Assembly (NCBI GenBank): GCA_026075535.2
Contig: AP026545.1
Coordinates: 10,726,001-10,790,000 of the forward strand
Reading direction: 5' to 3'
DNA from: Tricholoma matsutake
Taxonomy: Eukaryota > Basidiomycota > Agaricomycetes > Agaricales > Tricholomataceae
DNA length: 64,000 bases
Positions 57,293 through 64,000 of this stretch are shown here, one piece after another; positions within the stretch are counted from its first letter, which is position 1, and every line of letters begins with the position of its first letter. A program made the translations under genes and the position numbers. Under the pieces are notes generated by a model. The model worked only from the letters and a program-made list of their open reading frames with translations. It was not told where the DNA came from and did not search any database.

Positions 57293-58119
57293 TAGTGTTT
57301 AAAGGTTAGGTCTATAGCACAGAAAAAAGACTGTAACCAGACCAATATTAACTGGACCAGCAGTTACAGTTAAGGGCTGGTCTATAGCAGTTAAGGTTAA
57401 GGTCTTTCATATTTGAAAAACATCATTAACAAAAAGACTGGTTTAAATTGGTTAAGACTGGTTAAATGGTCACATGCACTATACCCCCAGAACTCCACAC
57501 ATAATGCCTTCAACTTCACTCCCTGGACCATGCGAAACTGTTAAGATTTGAGAAAGCTATGACCAAATACATGTTGATTCCACTAGTTTGTCATGATTTG
57601 AGTAATCATGATTGTACTGCTTATAACTTGTGTTACAAAAATATTGGGTACCCTTGGATGTTATCCAAGGCATAATATTAACACACATAAACACCTGTAC
57701 CATGAAAATTTGATTCATTTAATAGCCATGACAAGTTGTAACTACATACTGCAAAGTATGACTATAACCAATCCATGTACAACATGTACTTTTGTTTTGA
57801 TTGTATCTCAGTCAGATCTTGATGAAATCTCCAAGAAATCTCTTAAAAGTTGGATCAAATGCCAGGTAATTACAATATCTATATGCTGACTTAACAGTTA
57901 AATGGTCAGGGTAATAGTTACAGAGATATAAGAACATATAGGTACAACAAATTTTACTACAAAAAACTGGTTTTAACCAGTATTTTTTTGGTCTATTAAC
58001 TGAAAAAGACTGGTCATAGTCGGTCTGGTTAGGTCTACCCAGTATATGGGTCAGTCCTAGACTGGTTACGGTTATGGTTAACCAATCATAGGGTCAAAAA
58101 ACCTAACCTTAAAACACCA
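57293..58119. mobile_element. B-type MITE in transcription-factor gene
   Basis: 827 bp. Ends TAGTGTTTAAAGGTTAGG and, inverted, TGGTGTTTTAAGGTTAGG; interior homologous to 58741-59587 (TTGTACTGCTTATA, TTGTGTTACAAAAAT). No target duplication remains. Lies between the zinc-finger half-exons. Confidence 0.8.
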
Positions 58120-58299
58120 TCCTCACATCGAGCTAAATAGAAAGTCAGTAACATACTTAGTGGAAGCTGAGTGGGCTTCACCAATGCACTCCTCTTTTGC
58201 CTGCATATATCACAGGCATGCTGGACCCTGCTCTCCTGCAGGATTTGGTCAGAGTCTTCTTCATTGGCAGACATATGCAGAGTTACAAACAGCAAGGAA

Positions 58300-58740
58300 A
58301 AATGATAGTGTAGAGCTGGAGGGCCAAGATAGACTTCCAGACTTTTTGAGGCCTCATGATTGGCCCGAGATGCATCAACACATCAGAACTATCATGTAGG
58401 TGTCCCAATGCATGTTACTGTATGTACTCTGTTACATCACACCAACCTAGTGTAAATATAAAATTCAAAACTCTTTTGTTGTGGCATTACTTGTGAACAA
58501 GGGATGTCAGGAAGAAAAATTAATGGTATCCACATTGTTAAGCCAGTTTCTTTACATTGGACTTTGAAATAGCATCAGAGAACACAGAGAACATGTCTCG
58601 ACATGAGTGTCAATAAAGTTGCAATAAAGTTAAAGTGTGTTGCAAATGACAGAGGACTGTATTTATTGCATGGACTTACTACCAATAATTTACTGGGCAT
58701 TGTGGGTGTCTTTGGAAGGGTACTTCTTCCCCATTCCAAT
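58300..58740. other. Upstream region of transcription-factor gene
   Basis: No ORF or element recognised; would include the promoter. Confidence 0.4.
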
Positions 58741-59587
58741 TAGTGTTTAAAGCTCCGGTCCTACAAACTGGAAAAAGACCGAAACCGAACTGAACTTAAC
58801 CGAAGTTTGGTTCATCAGGTGGCTATTTATAGGACCGGTCTTTTGCAGTCCAGTTGCCAGTCTTTCACTTTGAAAAATATCATTGAAGTGATAAAAACCG
58901 ATAAAAACTGGTTGCAACCGGTTTATATGTCACGTGCACTATACACCCTAATTTCCACACATAATGACTTCAATTTCGCCCCTTGGACCATCAAAAACGG
59001 TTGAGAACTGAGAGAGATATCACCAAATACATTTTGCACAAGACTTTTGCTGTGATTAAAATAACTTTGATTGTACTGCTTATACCTTGTGTTACAAAAA
59101 TGTTGGGTACAATTAGACACCATACAATACATAAAAATAACACACATAAACATCTGTACCATGTATCTTTGATTAATTTAACACCCCTGACAAGCTGCAA
59201 CTACATACTACAACTACAACCTACAACCTACAACCTACAACATGTAACACAATGTACTTTTGTTTTGGTCATATCTCAGTCAAATCTTAATGAAATCTCT
59301 TAAAGATTGGACCAATCGCTGGGGAGTTACAATATCCAACTCCCTACCTAGCAGTTAAATTGTCCAGGTAATAGTTGCCGAGAAACATATGGGCTATATT
59401 GGTATGACAAACTTTACAATGAAAAGTTGGTTTGGACTGGTTTTCATCGGTCCATGGACTGATATGGACCGGTCCTATGCAGTCCAGTTGGGGTCCATCA
59501 ATATCTGGGTTGGTCCTGGACTGGCTGCAGTTGCAGTTGCCCCATTTAGATGTCAAAAATGGGACTTAACTGGACCTTAAAATGCTA
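58741..59587. mobile_element. B-type MITE, complete
   Basis: 847 bp. Ends TAGTGTTTAAAGCTCCGG and, inverted, TAGCATTTTAAGGTCCAG; perfect 8-bp target duplication ATTCCAAT (58733-58740, 59588-59595). ACCGGT/GGTCC-rich subterminal DNA. No coding capacity. hAT-type. Confidence 0.93.
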
Positions 59588-59595
59588 ATTCCAAT

Positions 59596-60203
59596 CCATT
59601 TGTTCTTGCAACCAATGTTGTGATATTGATACATCATTTCCTGATAAGGCTTCAACTGTTTAGTTTACATTTACTCGAAGAAGGTCAAGTATACATAAAC
59701 AGTAGCCTAAATGGTATAGCCATCTATATACTGTTTAATCAACAGTATGTACACAGTTTAAAATATTAGTATTTGATGAAAGTGTTCCAGGTTTTTATTG
59801 AGCTAACTAACCTGTGTGAAGTGAGGGGCCACAAAAGTAATTAATGATTGAAAAGTTTTCACAGGGAGGCCGCCCTGTGAGCTGCCACTTCCACATTGCT
59901 TGTCCAGGTCATCCCTGTTGTCCCCACCCTCATTTGTTAGCATCCTTCATCACATAGGTAAGCTACACTGTATTGAGTCATACAACCTATTGAACACATA
60001 CATTGTGTGGAGTGATACAGGTTCAGTGGATGCCATCGAACACTATATATATGTACCTACTAATATAGTAAACAATGAATGCACTATTACAATCCTTGCT
60101 GTACCATCCAGTAGACATGCATTGAGGATGTAATATAAACATGAAATGGCATCAGATGCAGGGGTCAAATACAAATATCAGCATTGGCATTGGCATCAGG
60201 CAC
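59596..60203. other. Unassigned spacer
   Basis: No supported feature. Confidence 0.5.
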
Positions 60204-60350
60204 TAGTCATGTACAAGGCTCGGCCCAAAGCCCTGAAGCCCAGGCTGCTGAGCCTTTGAAGCCTGAGCCAAGCTGGGCCTTACTGACAGCTTTGTAGGGC
60301 TCAAGGCTCAGCTTGTATTTTCAGAAGCCCTGAAGCCACGGCTTTCTTAT
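60204..60350. mobile_element. hAT-like terminus, family C (one end only)
   Basis: TAGTCATGTACAAGGCTCGG followed by AAGCC/GGCTC-rich DNA; no second end found. Confidence 0.5.
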
Positions 60351-60817
60351 ATTGAAAAATTGATGTGTTGACCTTCATGTCATGTACTCTACCCTTAGGG
60401 TCCATTCAGACCATAATATAGTGAGAATATGATATTATTAATCTATAATCATTTGTAAGTAAAGGCAATGTTCATCACAATTTAGGTCAGCTTGTGACCT
60501 GATGTGACACATTGATCTGCATCAATTTTCACATCAGTCGAAATTGGTTGGTTGACCATTGGTGGAGACTACCAACATTCTCATCAATGCCAATGACTGC
60601 TGGTCATCATTTCAAACAGTGAACAGACCACATCAAGAGTGATTTCAAGGTAGGCAGATTAGAGCACAGTCTGAGCTTAGGACAAACTTATTTTGGTCAC
60701 ATTCAAGTTCTGAGTTCTCAGTATTGAGAATGAGGTGTGGTGGTTTGAGTTTGGTGCATGTCTCATGTGCTCTATCCTTGCTGCAGCACCTGTCTTTTTT
60801 TAGTGGTTTATATCTAT

Positions 60818-61015
60818 TTATAGCATACTAGGCTGCAGAGGGGGTGCAAACAGGGTACTTTATACTTATATACATATATGTATGTACATTGAGTGACTTA
60901 TTGAAGAAACATATAGGTAGGTAATGCATAGTACTTATAGCATACTAGGCCATATTACTGTGCAAATAGGGTACTTCAAGTGACTTATTGAAGAAACATA
61001 CAGGTAGGTATTGTG
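60818..61015. repeat. Tandem duplication, two diverged units
   Basis: ATAGCATACTAGGC, then GCAAAYAGGGTACTT, then GTGACTTATTGAAGAAACAT and AGGTAGGTA occur twice in the same order, the second copy about 30 bp shorter. Confidence 0.8.
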
Positions 61016-61313
61016 TGGTAATTAGGCACTTCCACAATTGCCCAAAGTTCTTCTAACACACCATATAGCTGTAGCTTTGTTGACTTCTCTTATCTCCACA
61101 ACCTGAATTTGTACTGCGTGGAAAAATTGATGTTCATTTTCAGGCAGTTTGCTGCTTGTATGATGAGGACTGATCCAATATTTTTTGTCATTGCATTTGT
61201 CATGATCTGATTTGTGAGTGGCCTTGTTAACGGAAAAAACAAAATAAACTTACAGGGGATTTGCCCACCAATGAATGAAAGCAGTGCTTTTAATCTTTGC
61301 TTTTCATCTATGC

Positions 61314-61560
61314 TAGTGCTTAAAGGTCCAGTCAATGTGACCAGAAAATAACCAGAACCTGACCAGACTGTGACTGGCAAAAACAGGACCATCAGTCACA
61401 GTCTTTCAGTTTTCAGAATCAGAAAACTGCAGAAAACCAGTTACAAAAGACCAGTTATAACCGGTTTATGACCGAAATTACACAGCAATATAATACCCTT
61501 GTAAATACCTTCAAACTGACCAGATATTTAACTAAATTGGTCAAGAATTGAGTGAGATAT
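61314..61560. mobile_element. B-type MITE, left end only
   Basis: TAGTGCTTAAAGGTCCAGTC followed by ACCAG/ACCGG motifs as in 57293 and 58741. The right end is missing. Confidence 0.6.
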
Positions 61561-61648
61561 CATTAAAACTGAGTTTGATATCAAGTTTTAGGTGGTTAAA
61601 CTCGGTTTTTTTTTTTTTTGACTTGTCATTTTCTCATTTTCTGGTTAT

Positions 61649-62607
61649 CTACAAGATAATCAGCAAACTACTGGTTGAAAAAGATTTGAAAAACTCACAA
61701 GGTGAATATTGTTCAGCTTGTATTTGCCACTTTGTGCATTCAGCTACAACTGGTGGTGTGGACTGAACCAAGGCCCTTGTGTATTCAAAAGGATTTGGGA
61801 ATGCCAATAATTTGATTGTGCTGGTGCTTATAGCAGAATATTTTGTGACACAATCTCCTCTCCCTTCAAATATAATTGGATATAAAGGTTGAAGGCAGGC
61901 ATCCATTGGGAAGAAGCCTCAACCATATTTCATCATGACAATGTTTTGTATTTGGATAGAAGAAAGGAGGTCATAGGGCTGGATAAGCCACACTGGTACA
62001 CCAGCATCCATCATTTCTTGACAAACAAGTTGGCTTGTGGTAATTGCACCCATCAAGTGAGTAGCAACCTTAGTTGCCCTGGTCTGATATGATAGTGTTC
62101 TTTGTCTAGAAAAGCCAATAACTCTAACAAGATGTGCTGGAGCTCACACATGAAATGTTTTGTTGTTTGGAAGCTCATCAACATCTCTTAGAGGCAATAT
62201 AAGAGATTTGCCAAAATTGGCGCCAGTTGATTGGATAGCTGTTTACCCTTGAAATGAGGTTGTTCTGTATGTTCAAGCAAAGATCCACTTGGTCTTTGCA
62301 GATGGTTATACCAGCCTGTGTTTAATTTGCCAATTCCACCCAGAACTTGATTGTCATGAATGAAATCCCTGGGCTCAGGAGTCCACCACATTACGTCTAT
62401 GGTTTTGTTGCAATTGGAGGCCTCCCACCAAATGCATGCAATTTGTTGGTAATCTTGCATGTATGGTTGAGCCCATTGTAATGGATCGTCATCTCCATAT
62501 TGAAGATTGCTTCTGAAAAACACTTTGCAATCAGCTCTGAGAGGAAACTCATATACCTCGCAAATGTTAGGGCTTGTTACAATATGCTGACCATCTATCG
62601 TTAACAT
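61649..62607 (-). pseudogene. Decayed conserved-looking gene of unknown function
   Basis: Adjacent minus-strand blocks form one protein: 62607-62188 (MLTIDGQHIVTS...WEASNCNKTIDVMWWTPEPRDF, ending at a stop), then IGFSRQRTLSYQTRATK near 62100, TTSQLVCQEMMDAGVPVWLIQP near 62030, and PIIFEGRGDCVTKYSAI and FPNPFEYTRALVQSTPP near 61870-61740. Stops and frame changes separate the blocks. The ordered hydrophobic pattern suggests a real protein; I have the impression of similar proteins in mushroom genomes but cannot name a family. Confidence 0.5.
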
Positions 62608-64000
62608 GCCAACTAATCCATCTAAAGGGCTAATAGCTGTTTATTCATTAACTTGAAAAAGAATATCAAGAATGGAATTCAGTTTGCTTACAATCATCCA
62701 ATTTTTTTCAATGTGTCAAAAGCTTGGGTTGTTGCAGCAATGATGTAGGTGTGAGACCCAAGAATGAATTCATCTTTGTTAAAGTGAAGCTATGAAGATG
62801 ATAAGCATGTAAAACCTTTGAAGAAGCAGAAAATTGTACTTCAATTAACAATTTACCAGATCATAAACTAGATGATAAGATTGGTAGACGTTGTGTCTGA
62901 CAAGCTTGAAAGATGTGACCTCCCCAACGTCCAACAGTGTCAGACATTTGCTTATACGTCAACATTTTCATAAAGATAAGTTTGTGCAAAAAAACAAATT
63001 GGATCCCTGGTCCAACTTGTTAGACAGCTGTACTACAACACATCTGAGGAAGGGGAAAAAGAAAAGTGTGCAGTTCTCATGACCATCACCATCTTATCTG
63101 CTGCAAAGAGGAAAAAAAGAACTGAAAGGAGGCTCACAGAGTGTGTGTATTTAATAAATGAGAGACACCACAAAAGATATGAATGAAAAATGAATTTGCG
63201 AATGAGATCATGTGAAAATGAGTTTGTACAAATAATGTGATGATCAACATGTAAGCAACCTGACCTAAATCTAGCTCAATACATCATCTGTTGAAATCCT
63301 TCATTTTCTTGAAATGTGTCACAGTGCAGCTGCTTAACAAGTTAAACCAGGTGTTTGACTTGTTCCATTGTCACCTCATGCTCCCCACAAGTTCAGATTG
63401 ACAAGTTGAGAGATAGGCTGTATGTTTGACATTGTGGTTGAAAACCATTTTTTCAGACAATTTTGCACCATCCATTCTTTGCATTTGATATCATGTATCA
63501 CATTTCTTATCAAATCAATCTTTGGAATCAAGAGGTAAGTCACTACACTCACCTAGCAGCAGGAAATAAGCTGATCAGCTTTATGTACAGAATCATTATA
63601 TCCTCACTCTGAGCCACACAATCTACAAATGATGCAAAACACCATTCAACTGGTCTTAGCAAGCTTCACACTTTGGTTCATAGGCATCACCACAAACCTC
63701 TCCAACATTCTCTGCATGTACCTCATCAACTCCACTTACAGCTCTGAGAAGTATGTCAAATTCTTTTCAGCATGCAATGAGCTATGTGAGCGCAAAGCAC
63801 AAAGGAAGTTCAATTTTGGTTCATGGTCACCATGATTGTGGCCTTGTCCACCATGCAATACTGCATACTCTGGATGAAGGCACTGCTGACTACCCTTGGA
63901 CATGGACTTAACGGCATAGAATCCACTTTTCAAGGAGATGCATTTGGAATTGCCTGTAAGCTATGCGATAGAATAAATGTGTAGATTATTAATGAAACTC
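62608..64000. other. Unassigned region
   Basis: Only short ORFs, among them a 68-codon frame with a hydrophobic N-terminus at 63629-63835 that I cannot support as a gene. No element ends seen. Confidence 0.45.

Larger units (their letters stand above)
54545..58274 (-). pseudogene. Zn2Cys6 transcription factor, 3'-truncated, transposons in introns
   Basis: Start 58274 (MSANEEDSDQILQ). Splicing out 58133-58189 (branch TTACTGAC) gives ACDICRQKRTRCEDG; the second half PCSNCISFNLRC lies at 57186-57292: a complete CX2CX6C...CX2CX6C cluster. A linker coil (YMEDLDNCL*RMEKILDKI) near 55950 has an in-frame TAG at 55925. The fungal_trans domain follows: EDRFFGKSSQAILVQKAIDLK near 55620, LLLVCAVGSRYSEDP near 55260, AGWKWFDQVQ, then after an intron VQYVQGCSALQQCWTMIGI, SCSLGHPCVTQGEE and CDDEYWDHPDP near 54630. 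A B-type MITE (57293-58119) parts the two zinc-finger halves, a hAT-like element (56047-57156) sits in the next intron, and gypsy-2 cuts off the C-terminus. Regulator of unknown target; probably dead. Confidence 0.8.

Noticed and set aside
1..64000. CRISPR array, bacterial operons, rRNA genes or standard tRNA genes
   Set aside because: No spaced direct repeats, Shine-Dalgarno patterns or rRNA cores were seen. The tRNA-like units are diverged, lack a convincing cloverleaf and sit in repeated element ends.

Overview
The window is from a filamentous fungus, almost certainly a basidiomycete (Agaricomycete-like). The host-type genes have introns of about 50-60 nt with GT...AG ends and CTRAY/ACTAAC branch sites. 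KDZ transposase, a Crinkler-type gene, a Zn2Cys6/fungal_trans regulator and Ty3 elements with the DDGAM protease motif are all typical of that group. No bacterial features are present. Most of the 64 kb is a nest of transposons inserted into one another, with only a few host-type genes.

Layout. 0-6.4 kb: low-information DNA with two copies of a dispersed repeat (A), one hAT-like terminus and a partial 'E' element. 6.4-11.9 kb: a complete Ty1/copia retrotransposon (copia-1: 349-bp LTRs, 5-bp TSD, half-tRNA primer site) that split a small ORF. 11.9-21 kb: KDZ transposase plus a co-oriented second gene, minus strand, interrupted by element E1, which itself holds a solo LTR (D1); a second solo LTR (D2) follows. 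22.7-27.8 kb: decayed copia-2 (minus) with a MITE inside. 28.1-29.9 kb: 3' end of a chromodomain Ty3 element. 30.2-34.7 kb: the most host-like part, with a spliced Crinkler/P-loop gene and an Arg/Ser/Pro-rich gene. 35.0-39.7 kb: a near-intact Mutator-like (MULE) element with TIRs, TSD, a transposase of about ten exons and a coiled-coil accessory gene. 40.5-43.7 kb: a MITE and a composite B-type element. 43.8-53.0 kb: a 9.2-kb Ty3 element (gypsy-1, minus) interrupted by element E2. 53.0-54.5 kb: 3' end of another Ty3 element (plus). 54.5-58.3 kb: a Zn2Cys6 transcription-factor gene with MITEs in or at its introns. 58.7-64 kb: more MITEs and a decayed conserved gene.

Two themes stand out. First, E elements have terminal inverted repeats, GTCC/GGAC-rich subterminal DNA and a tRNA-like Pol III promoter at each end pointing outward. 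They carry a spliced, low-complexity ORF whose exons end in an NDxIVWALGK-like peptide just before a GTAAGT donor. The same exon-intron cassette also lies inside elements with unrelated TIRs. Second, the retrotransposons show strong CpG transition damage: LTR-LTR differences are almost all CG/TG/CA, and twelve in-frame stops I could place in copia-1 and gypsy-1 are all TGA, several where the families have Arg (CGA to TGA). All coordinates and splice sites were read by eye; no searches were run.
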